Assembly: GCA_937931765.1 (NCBI GenBank)
Contig: CALHAO010000333.1
Location: 1 to 14,051, forward strand
DNA: 14,051 bases
Direction of reading: 5' to 3'
From: an uncultured Thiotrichaceae bacterium
GTDB taxonomy: Bacteria; Pseudomonadota; Gammaproteobacteria; Thiotrichales; Thiotrichaceae
A model generated the notes under the pieces. The model saw only the letters and a list, made by a program, of their open reading frames with translations, was not told where the DNA came from and did no database searches. This document shows, one piece after another, positions 7,343-14,051 of this stretch (position 1 is the stretch's first letter; the number at the start of each line of letters is the position of its first letter). Both the position numbers and the translations under genes were made by a program.

Positions 7343-8587
7343 GTGACCCAGCATTACGATGATCTTGAAACCCGCGATCCGGTCGAACGGGAAGCGGCAC
7401 TAATCAAAGCTGTGGCAGAGCAGGTGGCTCATGCTCAGGCGAATGCCCCCGCTTATGCGGACATTTTGTCTGATATTAATCCGGCGGATATTGATTCTGT
7501 GGCGGCGATTGCAACATTGCCGGTGACGCGGAAAGCCGGGTTATTGGGTATGCAGAAGGCAGCACCACCATTGGGTGGCTTAGCTGTGACTCCAGGTAAT
7601 TCTCTCACTCATATCTTTGCGTCCCCTGGCCCGATCTATGAGCCGGGTTCCATCCGTAAACCTGACTTCTGGCGCATGGCCAGAGCCTTGCATTGTGCAG
7701 GTTTTCGCAGTGGTGATTTGATCCACAATACCTTCTCCTATCATTTTACACCTGCCGGAATGATGATGGAGTCTGCCGCTCACGCGATGAACTGCACGGT
7801 TATTCCCGCCGGAGTGGGTCAAACTGAACTACAATTACAAACGATAGCAGACTTAAAACCTTCCGGTTATACCGGCACTCCATCGTTTCTGAAGATCTTG
7901 TTGGATAAGGCTGATGAGGCCGGAACTGATGTTAGTTCGTTGAAACATGGTCTGGTCAGTGGTGAGGCGTATCCACCTGCTTTTCGTGCGGCTTTTGCGG
8001 AACGTGGTATCAATGTATTACAGTGTTATGCCACGGCTGACCTTGGTTTAATTGCTTATGAAACTGAGGCTGTGGAAGGTTTGGTGGTTGATGAAGGGAT
8101 TTATCTGGAAATCGTCCGCCCCGGCACCGGTGATCCGGTGGCTGAAGGTGAGGTTGGCGAAGTGGTCGTTACGAGCTTGAATCCGGATTATCCGTTGATT
8201 CGTTTTGCAACCGGTGATTTATCTGCGATACTAGCTGGCCCAAGCCCATGTGGCCGTACCAATACGCGGATTAAAGGTTGGATGGGACGTGCTGATCAGA
8301 CAGCTAAAGTGCGCGGTATGTTTATCCATCCGGCACAGGTCGATCGTGTGGTAAAGCGTCATAACGAAGTGGCGAAAGCCAGGCTGGTAGTGGATTGGAG
8401 GAATGAAGCAGACCAGTTGAGTTTGCAGTGTGAAGTGGCTCCGGAACAGGTTGCTGATTCATTGCAACAGGACATTTCGGTGAGTATCCGTGATTTTTGC
8501 AAATTACGCGGTGAGGTCGAATTTGTTGCGCCGGGCAGTCTGCCCAATGATGGTGTGGTGATTAGTGATATTCGTCAATACGAATAA
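7343..8587 (+). CDS. PaaK-like adenylate-forming protein (phenylacetate-CoA ligase family), divergent
   Basis: A 414-residue member of the phenylacetate-CoA ligase branch of the ANL superfamily. The GTG start is supported by AGGAG (7332-7336). Recognisable blocks are the A5-like CYATADLGLI (228-237), the A7-like RFATGDLSAI (287-296), the hinge region GRADQTAKVRG (315-325) and a short C-terminal domain. Two catalytic elements look altered. The Ser/Thr/Gly P-loop of PaaK is replaced by FASPGPIYEP (92-101), and the end SLPNDGVVISDIRQYE (399-414) has valine where PaaK proteins carry the late adenylation lysine. I recall the SPGPIYEP version from homologues in similar transporter operons, so the P-loop change is probably a family trait. 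It may be an unusual CoA ligase, an acyl-transfer or binding protein, or inactive. It lies 57 bases after livF, probably in the same operon. Confidence 0.75.
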   Translation: MTQHYDDLETRDPVEREAALIKAVAEQVAHAQANAPAYADILSDINPADIDSVAAIATLPVTRKAGLLGMQKAAPPLGGLAVTPGNSLTHIFASPGPIYEPGSIRKPDFWRMARALHCAGFRSGDLIHNTFSYHFTPAGMMMESAAHAMNCTVIPAGVGQTELQLQTIADLKPSGYTGTPSFLKILLDKADEAGTDVSSLKHGLVSGEAYPPAFRAAFAERGINVLQCYATADLGLIAYETEAVEGLVVDEGIYLEIVRPGTGDPVAEGEVGEVVVTSLNPDYPLIRFATGDLSAILAGPSPCGRTNTRIKGWMGRADQTAKVRGMFIHPAQVDRVVKRHNEVAKARLVVDWRNEADQLSLQCEVAPEQVADSLQQDISVSIRDFCKLRGEVEFVAPGSLPNDGVVISDIRQYE

Positions 8588-8604
8588 ACCGGCAAAACCT
8601 CACT

Positions 8605-9678
8605 ATGACAGACAAGTTTTTACGTAATATCCGCGTGCTGGATTTATCACAGTATATTCCCGGCCCGTTTGCCACCCGTCAGTTAGCTGATCTGGGGGCA
8701 GATGTTATTAAAATTGAACCCCCGCAGGGTGATCCGATGCGTTTTTTCGGCTGTGATCCTGTGGACTCCGAATCTGTTTCTCCGGTGTATCAACACCTTA
8801 ATCGGGGCAAGCGGGTTCTGAAAGTTGATTTAAAAGTTGCTGAAGGAAAAGCTGCTTTAGAAGGTCTGTTGGCCGATGCCGATGTGTTGCTGGAATCATT
8901 CCGGCCCGGCGTATTGGCCCGACTTGGCTTCGATCGTGATCGGCTGGAAACGCTGAATCCGGGCTTGGTGCATTGTGCATTATCCGGCTTCGGGCAGACC
9001 GGTGTGTATCGTGATCGTGGCGGACATGACCTGACATACTGTGCTGTTGCAGGCGCGTTGAGTTCAACGGATGAGCGACGAGTACCAGCGATTACCTTTC
9101 CACCCCTTGCCGATCATGCAGGTGCGATGCAGGCAGTTAACACTATCCTTGCCGCATTGCTTAGCAAAGCGTCTGGTGCCTCCTCCCACGGCGCATTCCT
9201 GGACATAAGCCTGTGTGAATCGGCTCTATCATGGCAGTACCTGCAATTATTAGGTACGGGTAATATGGAACATTTACTGACAGGCGGGTCTGCCAGTTAC
9301 AATGTTTATACGACAGCAGATAATCGTTTTGTTGTCTTCGCCGGGCTGGAAGCTAAATTCTGGCAGGCATTTTGTGCTGCTGTCAGTCGCCCTGACTGGT
9401 TAGCCAGACAACATGAATCGCTCCCACAGACCGCACTTCTTGCTGAGGTGAAGGCCCTGTTTGCTCAAAAAGAATTGGCATACTGGCTTGATTTATTGTC
9501 TGATGTGGATTGTTGTTTTGAGCCGGTGCCATTATTGGCTGAAGTGGTGCAACATCCGCAATTGTTACAACGACAAACGTTGACTAGCCATGAGCCTGGC
9601 TATCCTGGGTGGATTGACGGAGAGCCAGTGGCTGCTGGTGTTGGGATGGTTGAGCTTGAGTCGGCTGTCTGGAAGTAA
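8605..9678 (+). CDS. CaiB/BaiF family protein, probable alpha-methylacyl-CoA racemase
   Basis: A 357-residue cytoplasmic protein of the CaiB/BaiF (class III CoA-transferase) superfamily. The N-terminal Rossmann-like part shows RVLDLSQYIPGPFATRQLADLGADVIKIE features (10-38) and ESFRPGVLARLG (97-108). The block GGHDLTY with H141 and the block PPLADHAGAM with D170 match the His/Asp catalytic pair of alpha-methylacyl-CoA racemases, 29 residues apart (30 in the mammalian and mycobacterial enzymes). The Asp alone would also fit a CoA transferase, but the GHD..Y sequence and the short length of about 360 residues favour a racemase. It would interconvert 2R- and 2S-methylacyl-CoAs, needed when branched chains enter beta-oxidation. 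The ATG at 8605 comes 17 bases after the previous stop, with no clear Shine-Dalgarno sequence, so translation may rely on coupling. Confidence 0.8.
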   Translation: MTDKFLRNIRVLDLSQYIPGPFATRQLADLGADVIKIEPPQGDPMRFFGCDPVDSESVSPVYQHLNRGKRVLKVDLKVAEGKAALEGLLADADVLLESFRPGVLARLGFDRDRLETLNPGLVHCALSGFGQTGVYRDRGGHDLTYCAVAGALSSTDERRVPAITFPPLADHAGAMQAVNTILAALLSKASGASSHGAFLDISLCESALSWQYLQLLGTGNMEHLLTGGSASYNVYTTADNRFVVFAGLEAKFWQAFCAAVSRPDWLARQHESLPQTALLAEVKALFAQKELAYWLDLLSDVDCCFEPVPLLAEVVQHPQLLQRQTLTSHEPGYPGWIDGEPVAAGVGMVELESAVWK

Positions 9679-9706
9679 AAATCAAAATGAAATCAGGAGC
9701 AATACC

Positions 9707-11476
9707 ATGAGCTACGTTCACCCCTATCAGGATGCTGAATTTGTCTTACGCCATTTGGTCGATCTGGATGCGCTGTGCGAAACCGCCGGGTTAGATGAAA
9801 TTAATACCGACTTAGCAGTAGCTGTGCTGGAAGAGGCCGCCAAGCTGGGTAGTGATGTGCTTGCACCCTTAAATTGGACGGGTGATCAGGCCGGAGTTTC
9901 GTTGGGCGAAAACGGTGTGCAGGAAGCGCCGGGTTTCAAAGAAGCTTATCAGCAGTTTGCGGAAGGTGGCTGGATGTCACTAACAGCAGATGAGGAATTT
10001 GGTGGACAGAATCTACCGAATGCACTGAGTACGGCGGTGACAGAAATTTGGAATTCGGCAAATATGTCGTTTGCCTTGTGCCCGCTGTTAAGTCAGGGAG
10101 CGATGGAAAGTCTGAAGCATCATGGCAGTACTGAGTTACAGAATGCTTATTTGCCGAAAATGATTGCGGGTGATTGGCCTGGCACGATGAACCTGACTGA
10201 GCCGGATGCGGGTACTGATTTGGCAGCGGTAAAAACTAAGGCGGTGCGCAACGGGGATAGCTACCTGATCTCTGGGCAGAAGATTTACATCACCTGGGGT
10301 GATCATCAGATGACAGACAATATTGTCCATCTGGTGTTGGCGCGTTTACCGGATGCACCGGCGGGTGTTAAAGGTATTTCCTTATTCATTGTGCCGAAGT
10401 TCAAGCTGGATGAGGCCGGTGAGCCGGGTGAGCGTAATGCTGCACACTGTATCTTGCTGGAGCATAAGCTGGGCATTCATGCCAGTCCGACTTGTGTCAT
10501 GGAGTTCAATGACGCCGAGGGTTATCTGATTGGTGAGGAAAACAACGGTCTGTCTTATATGTTTACCATGATGAATCATGCGCGGCAGGCAGTGGGTTTA
10601 CAAGGTTTGGCGATTTCCGAGCGGGCTTATCAGCAGGCGGTGACGTTTGCCAAAGACCGTGTGCAGGGTACGCGCCGTGACGGTTCGCGTATTCCGATTA
10701 TTCAGCATCCTGATGTGCGTCGGATGTTGATGGTCATGAAGTCTTCCACGGAGGCCATGCGAGCCTTAGCGCTGACAGCTTCTGCTGAAATTGACCGGAC
10801 GAATTACGCTAAAGACGCTGAGGTGGAAGCTGCACATGCGCAGCGGGTGGAGTTGTATACGCCGATTATTAAAGGCTGGCTGACTGAGTTGGGTCTGGAA
10901 ATGACTTCGCTGGGTGTGCAGGTGCATGGCGGTATGGGTTTCATTGAGGAAACCGGCGCGGCACAGCACTACCGTGATGCGCGGATTCTGCCGATTTATG
11001 AAGGTACCAATGGTATTCAGGCACTCGATTTTATTGGTCGCAAAATGTTGTCCAATCAGGGTGAGGTATTGCAATCGTTGTTGGACGATATGGGTGAAAC
11101 ACTGACTGAATTGCGGGCTACTGCAGGTTTGCATAGTAGTCTGGATTGTTTCTTCACCGAGGCACTGGATGCCGGTATTGAAGCCAGAAACTATGTATTG
11201 GAGCAGGCGGCACAGGATCGTAACCTTCCTGGTAGCGTAAGCTATAACTTCATGATGTTGTTTGGTTATCTGGCCGGTGGCTGGGTGATGGTGCAGAGTG
11301 CTATGAAGGCGCAGCTGTTATTGGCGGCCGGTGAAAGTGATCCGGAGTTTCTGAAAGCTAAAATCATGACCAGTCAGTTTTATTGTGAGCACTTATTACC
11401 ACGCGGCAAAGCGTGTCTGAATGCTGTGTTGGCGGGTAATAGTACGATGATGGATATGCCAGAGGAGCAGTTTTAA
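9707..11476 (+). CDS. Acyl-CoA dehydrogenase, large DmdC-like class
   Basis: A 589-residue FAD enzyme predicted to introduce an alpha,beta double bond into an acyl-CoA. I place the start at the ATG at 9707, which follows AGGAG (9695-9699); an ATG at 9590 would overlap the previous gene by 89 bases. Seen: EEFGGQNLP in the N-terminal helical domain, the FAD-contact motif LTEPDAGTD (163-171), VHGGMGFIEE, and PIYEGTNGIQALD, whose E432 is the expected catalytic base. An extra C-terminal helical domain of about 130 residues makes it much longer than classical 380-residue dehydrogenases. The whole sequence, including the start YVHPYQDAEFVL, resembles 3-methylmercaptopropionyl-CoA dehydrogenase (DmdC) and paralogues that act on other acyl-CoAs. 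No DMSP gene is in view, so a general or branched-chain role is more likely than DMSP breakdown. The stop overlaps the next ATG by one base. Confidence 0.9.
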   Translation: MSYVHPYQDAEFVLRHLVDLDALCETAGLDEINTDLAVAVLEEAAKLGSDVLAPLNWTGDQAGVSLGENGVQEAPGFKEAYQQFAEGGWMSLTADEEFGGQNLPNALSTAVTEIWNSANMSFALCPLLSQGAMESLKHHGSTELQNAYLPKMIAGDWPGTMNLTEPDAGTDLAAVKTKAVRNGDSYLISGQKIYITWGDHQMTDNIVHLVLARLPDAPAGVKGISLFIVPKFKLDEAGEPGERNAAHCILLEHKLGIHASPTCVMEFNDAEGYLIGEENNGLSYMFTMMNHARQAVGLQGLAISERAYQQAVTFAKDRVQGTRRDGSRIPIIQHPDVRRMLMVMKSSTEAMRALALTASAEIDRTNYAKDAEVEAAHAQRVELYTPIIKGWLTELGLEMTSLGVQVHGGMGFIEETGAAQHYRDARILPIYEGTNGIQALDFIGRKMLSNQGEVLQSLLDDMGETLTELRATAGLHSSLDCFFTEALDAGIEARNYVLEQAAQDRNLPGSVSYNFMMLFGYLAGGWVMVQSAMKAQLLLAAGESDPEFLKAKIMTSQFYCEHLLPRGKACLNAVLAGNSTMMDMPEEQF

Positions 11477-12054
11477 TGAGCCAACCAATTAGTCGTTTCC
11501 CAGTACCAAAACTGGAAGATATGCCGGAAGATATTCGCGAACTGATTCTGGAAGTGCAGGAAAAGTCCGGTTTCATCCCTAATGTATTTTTAGCGTTGGC
11601 GCACCGTCCTGCTGAGTTCCGGGCGTTCTTTGCTTATCACGATGCGTTGATGGAAAAAGACAGTGGTCTGACTAAGGCTGAGCGTGAAATGATTGTGGTC
11701 GCGACGTCTAATGCCAATGGTTGTCAGTATTGTGTGGTGGCGCATGGTGCGATTCTGCGTATTCGCGCCAAAGATCCGTTGGTGGCTGATCAGGTCGCAG
11801 TGAATCACCGCAAGGCTGACATTACGCCGCGCCAGAAGGCGATGCTGGATTTTGCGATGAAGGTGTGTTTGGACTCTGCAGATGTGAATGATGCTGATTA
11901 TGCTACCTTGCATGAGCATGGTTTTACGGATGAGGATGTCTGGGATATCGCGGGTGTGTCAGCGTTTTTTGGGCTGAGTAATCGCATGGCGAATACGATT
12001 TCTATGCGTGCAAATGACGAGTTCTACATGTTGGGGAGAGCGCCGCGATCATGA
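11476..12054 (+). CDS. AhpD-fold, peroxidase-related protein
   Basis: A 192-residue protein of the carboxymuconolactone decarboxylase/AhpD-like fold, close to the 'uncharacterised peroxidase-related enzyme' family. The core motif is CQYCVVAH: C83 and C86 form the redox pair and H90 is the associated histidine, with acidic residues E69/E71 in AEREM just before. The strongly conserved opening SRFPVPKLED and the block SGFIPNVFLALAHRP (31-45) are typical of this family. AhpD proteins reduce peroxides or act as thiol-disulfide partners; the true substrate of this subfamily is unknown to me. The ATG overlaps the acyl-CoA dehydrogenase stop (TAATG) and the end overlaps the nitroreductase start (ATGA). 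This makes co-expression very likely and points to a redox role tied to the dehydrogenase. Confidence 0.85.
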   Translation: MSQPISRFPVPKLEDMPEDIRELILEVQEKSGFIPNVFLALAHRPAEFRAFFAYHDALMEKDSGLTKAEREMIVVATSNANGCQYCVVAHGAILRIRAKDPLVADQVAVNHRKADITPRQKAMLDFAMKVCLDSADVNDADYATLHEHGFTDEDVWDIAGVSAFFGLSNRMANTISMRANDEFYMLGRAPRS

Positions 12055-12716
12055 ATGTCAGTGATGCGATAAAGGGCCGTAAATCGGTTCGGGCTTTTCT
12101 GGATAAGGCTGTGAGTCGGGAAACGGTGGAGAGTGTGCTGGACACGGCGCGTTGGTCGCCATCGGGTGTGAATACCCAGCCGTGGAAGGTGTTTGTGCTG
12201 ACCGGTGAGAAGAAAGATACGCTGCAGCAGCAAATTCTGGAGCGGTTTCAGTCCGGTGTAAAAGGCGGGATGGATTATCTGTATTATCCTGAGCAATGGG
12301 CTGAGCCTTATAGTGGACGGCGTAAGGAATGTGGTATTGCGTTGTATGGCGCATTGGATATTCAGCGCGAAGATAAGCAGCGGCGTATGGATCAATGGGT
12401 TGCTAATTACCGGTCATTTGATGCACCGGTGATGTTGATGTTTACCATTGATGCGCATTTGGAAACGGGTTCTTACCTGGATTATGGGATGTTTTTGCAG
12501 TCGGTGATGTTGGCAGCGATGGATCATGATCTGACTACTTGTCCGCAGGCTGCTTTGGGTGAGTATCCTGATTTGGTACGGGAGTTTCTGGGGCTGGATA
12601 ATGATCAGGTGATTGTTTGTGGTATGGCTTTGGGGTATGAGGATGTTGACGCGCCGGTTAATAATTATCGGACGGTGCGTGAGGATGTGGCTGGGTTTAC
12701 TACTTTTTTGGAGTGA
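12051..12716 (+). CDS. FMN-dependent nitroreductase family oxidoreductase
   Basis: A 221-residue flavoprotein of the nitroreductase fold. FMN phosphate contacts are expected from R10 and R14 in GRKSVRAF; SPSGVNTQPW (36-45) is the second flavin-binding block, and CGMALGYEDVDAPVNNYRT (190-208) the C-terminal flavin loop. All are intact. Members reduce nitro groups, quinones or enones with NAD(P)H, and some reduce C=C bonds of ring compounds. It overlaps the upstream AhpD-like gene by four bases (ATGA); GGGGAG at 12033-12038 is a distant ribosome binding site, so coupling probably drives translation. Its place at the end of an acyl-CoA catabolic operon hints at an enone or enoyl-type substrate, which is inference. 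Confidence 0.87.
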   Translation: MNVSDAIKGRKSVRAFLDKAVSRETVESVLDTARWSPSGVNTQPWKVFVLTGEKKDTLQQQILERFQSGVKGGMDYLYYPEQWAEPYSGRRKECGIALYGALDIQREDKQRRMDQWVANYRSFDAPVMLMFTIDAHLETGSYLDYGMFLQSVMLAAMDHDLTTCPQAALGEYPDLVREFLGLDNDQVIVCGMALGYEDVDAPVNNYRTVREDVAGFTTFLE

Positions 12717-12730
12717 GTGCTTTTTAAGGC

Positions 12731-12824
12731 GGGCCAGACGGCCGTGATTCGTCTTTCGTCCGGCGTAAACTCGCCTTTGGCTCAGACATACTTGTCCTTC
12801 AGACGAACCACGACAGTCTGACCC
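12731..12824. repeat. Inverted repeat element between nitroreductase and SDR genes
   Basis: Two 24-base arms (12731-12754 and 12801-12824) are reverse complements at 20 of 24 positions: GGGCCAGACGG... on the left and ...CAGTCTGACCC on the right. They flank a 46-base centre. The mismatches are C/T or A/G type plus one transversion, as expected for a decayed or RNA-tolerant stem. The centre contains a smaller TTCGTC/GTCCGG-rich part. It fills most of the 154-base gap between two convergent-in-direction (+/+) genes and probably folds as an RNA hairpin. It may be a dispersed repeat, and could end or attenuate the upstream transcript, though no T-run follows the right arm. Confidence 0.6.
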
Positions 12825-12870
12825 TTGTGCCGGGCTGACTAGGTTGTGTTTCCTTTTAGGGTGAATTTGT

Positions 12871-13743
12871 ATGAGTGATTCTGCTATTTGGGTTATGGGG
12901 TGCGGTGATATTGGTCGCCGCGTCGCAGCGCTGTATCAGCAGGATGGGGTGTCCGACCAAGCCATTACTGGCTGGGTGCGCGGTGAGGCTTCATTGCTGC
13001 TGGGGCAGCAGCAGGGTCTTGCTATGCGTACCGGTGATCTGGATGCGGGTAGTTTTCTTCCGCGTAATACTTTAGAAAACCGGGATATTTTCTGGTTTAT
13101 GCCTCCCCCTAAACAAGGTTCGCAGGATGTTCGTTTGCGGCGCTTTCTGCTGGCTGCGCAGGATGCACCACGCCGGATTGTGCTGATTAGTACGACGGGT
13201 GTGTATGGTGATTGTGGTGGACGTTGGATTGATGAGAGTGAGCCGCTGAAGCCGTTGGCTGAGCGTGCTATCCGGCGGGTGGATGCGGAAGCTGCTTTGC
13301 ATGAATGGGGTGAGCAATGCGGTGGTGATTGGGTGATTCTGCGGGTGCCGGGGATTTATGCGGCGGATCGTTTGCCATTGGCGCGGTTAAAGCGTGGTGA
13401 GCCAGTGTTGCGGGCAGCTGATGCACCGTGGACTAATCGGATTCATGCTGATGACCTGGCGGTGGTGTGTAAACGGGCGATGGAGGTTGCACCGTCTGGG
13501 AGTATTTATAATGCTACTGATGGTCAGCCTTCGACGATGACGGATTATTTTAATCAGGTGGCGGATTATGCGGGTCTGGATAGACCGCCGCAGGTGTCGC
13601 TGGCTGAAGCACAGGGTGTGATGAGTGCGGGTATGATGTCTTATCTGAAAGAGTCGCGGCGGATTGGTAATGTGAAGTTGTTACGGGAATTGATGGTGGA
13701 GTTGAAATACCCGTCTTTGGATAAATGTCTCACTGGCGTTTAG
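12871..13743 (+). CDS. NAD(P)-binding SDR/epimerase-fold protein (YeeZ-like)
   Basis: A 290-residue protein of the extended short-chain dehydrogenase/epimerase fold. The N-terminal glycine motif GCGDIG (10-15) marks the nucleotide-binding strand-helix turn. STTGVYG (107-113) followed by W and DE (119-122) is the usual substrate-side loop, and RVPGIY (158-163) and NRIHADDLA (189-197) are conserved later blocks. The classic YxxxK pair is not visible: the helix where it should lie reads ERAIRRVDAEAAL (131-143), so catalysis may be lost or use other residues. E. coli YeeZ is the nearest named relative I can suggest. AGGGTG (12858-12863) supports the ATG. It is separated from the operon upstream by an inverted repeat and shows no functional link to acyl-CoA metabolism, so it is probably an independent gene. 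Confidence 0.8.
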   Translation: MSDSAIWVMGCGDIGRRVAALYQQDGVSDQAITGWVRGEASLLLGQQQGLAMRTGDLDAGSFLPRNTLENRDIFWFMPPPKQGSQDVRLRRFLLAAQDAPRRIVLISTTGVYGDCGGRWIDESEPLKPLAERAIRRVDAEAALHEWGEQCGGDWVILRVPGIYAADRLPLARLKRGEPVLRAADAPWTNRIHADDLAVVCKRAMEVAPSGSIYNATDGQPSTMTDYFNQVADYAGLDRPPQVSLAEAQGVMSAGMMSYLKESRRIGNVKLLRELMVELKYPSLDKCLTGV

Positions 13744-13753
13744 TAGTTTAAAA

Positions 13754-13790
13754 TTAATCAGGCAGGACATCCTTATCTGGCCTTGATTAA
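13754..13790 (+). terminator. Stem-loop after the SDR gene, possible transcription end
   Basis: TTAATCA (13754-13760) pairs with TGATTAA (13784-13790), extended by GGC/GCC with a one-base bulge, around a loop containing GGACATCC. It begins ten bases after the stop codon. There is no T-tract directly after it, so termination by this hairpin alone is uncertain. A second related hairpin follows at 13806-13836. Confidence 0.4.
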
Positions 13791-13805
13791 CATTGCGTTA
13801 CCTTA

Positions 13806-13836
13806 GATTGACGGGACACCCCATGTCTGGCCAATC
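13806..13836 (+). repeat. Second stem-loop, related in sequence to the preceding one
   Basis: GATTG (13806-13810) pairs with CAATC (13832-13836), with GGACA and TGTC pairing inside. The inner part GGACACCCCATGTCTGGCC (13814-13832) resembles GGACATCCTTATCTGGCC (13765-13782) in the first hairpin. The pair looks like a duplicated structured element. Confidence 0.4.
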
Positions 13837-14051
13837 AGGTGTATAGCACTTTTATTATTATTGTTTGGCTATACCACATAGTAGCCCATTATTTTTATTA
13901 TTTTACTATGCCGACAAGCTTTGTTGTTTTTACTATTTGCTTCGTCTTGGTACACATACTACTGAAGGTAGTTGTCCCAAAGCTGAACAGCTATGATTTT
14001 ATTTGGAGAAGGCGTTTAGCAGGGGAGGCGTTAATTATTTCCCCCTCCTCC

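Larger units (their letters stand above)
13744..14051. other. Non-coding 3' region of the window
   Basis: No convincing gene is seen in these 308 bases. After the two related hairpins the sequence turns AT-rich. CATAGTA (13877-13883) and TACTATG (13904-13910) form a perfect seven-base inverted repeat over a 20-base AT-rich loop. ACTAC-TGAAG-GTAGT (13958-13972) is a short perfect hairpin. At the window edge GGGGAGG (14022-14028) can pair with the C-rich run from 14040 on, possibly the first part of another G/C hairpin element cut by the edge. The region may be the regulatory or terminator space before the next gene. Confidence 0.5.

Noticed and set aside
9590..9706. Upstream ATG for the acyl-CoA dehydrogenase (39 extra residues)
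   Set aside because: It lies inside the preceding CaiB-like gene; family members start near SYVHPYQDA, and AGGAG lies just before the ATG at 9707.

Overview
The window looks like chromosomal DNA from a proteobacterium, most likely a gammaproteobacterium of intermediate GC content. This rests only on the feel of the protein sequences and the gene set; there is no rRNA or marker gene to confirm it. All twelve genes I can support lie on the + strand. No tRNA, rRNA, CRISPR array, transposase or phage gene was seen.

Bases 1-76 hold a plausible sigma70-type promoter, a small palindrome and a strong ribosome binding site. Genes 1-7 (77-8587) form an import and activation module: a long-chain/FadD15-type acyl-CoA synthetase, then a complete LIV-type (HAAT family) ABC importer. 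The importer comprises ATPase LivG, permeases LivH and LivM, a periplasmic binding protein and ATPase LivF, followed by a divergent PaaK-like adenylate-forming protein. The first four genes are translationally coupled (1-nt overlap, 11-nt overlap, 1-nt gap). A hairpin-rich inverted repeat pair (6281-6416, REPIN-like) sits between the binding protein gene and livF.

Genes 8-11 (8605-12716) are catabolic or redox genes: a CaiB/BaiF family protein with the His/Asp pair of alpha-methylacyl-CoA racemases, a ~589-residue acyl-CoA dehydrogenase of the DmdC-like large class, an AhpD-fold peroxidase-related protein and an FMN nitroreductase. The last three overlap at their start and stop codons (TAATG and ATGA).

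After a second inverted repeat (12731-12824) comes a probably separate gene for a YeeZ-like SDR/epimerase-fold protein (12871-13743). The final ~308 bases are non-coding. They hold two related tandem hairpins, an AT-rich inverted repeat and a truncated G/C hairpin at the window edge.

My reading of how the genes work together (inference): a periplasmic carboxylic acid is captured by the binding protein, imported by the ABC complex and trapped as a CoA thioester by the ligase. It is then epimerised if branched at C2 and alpha,beta-dehydrogenated. The hydratase, 3-hydroxyacyl-CoA dehydrogenase and thiolase needed to finish beta-oxidation are not in the window. The substrate cannot be read from sequence; aromatic, branched, isoprenoid or steroid-side-chain acids fit better than amino acids.
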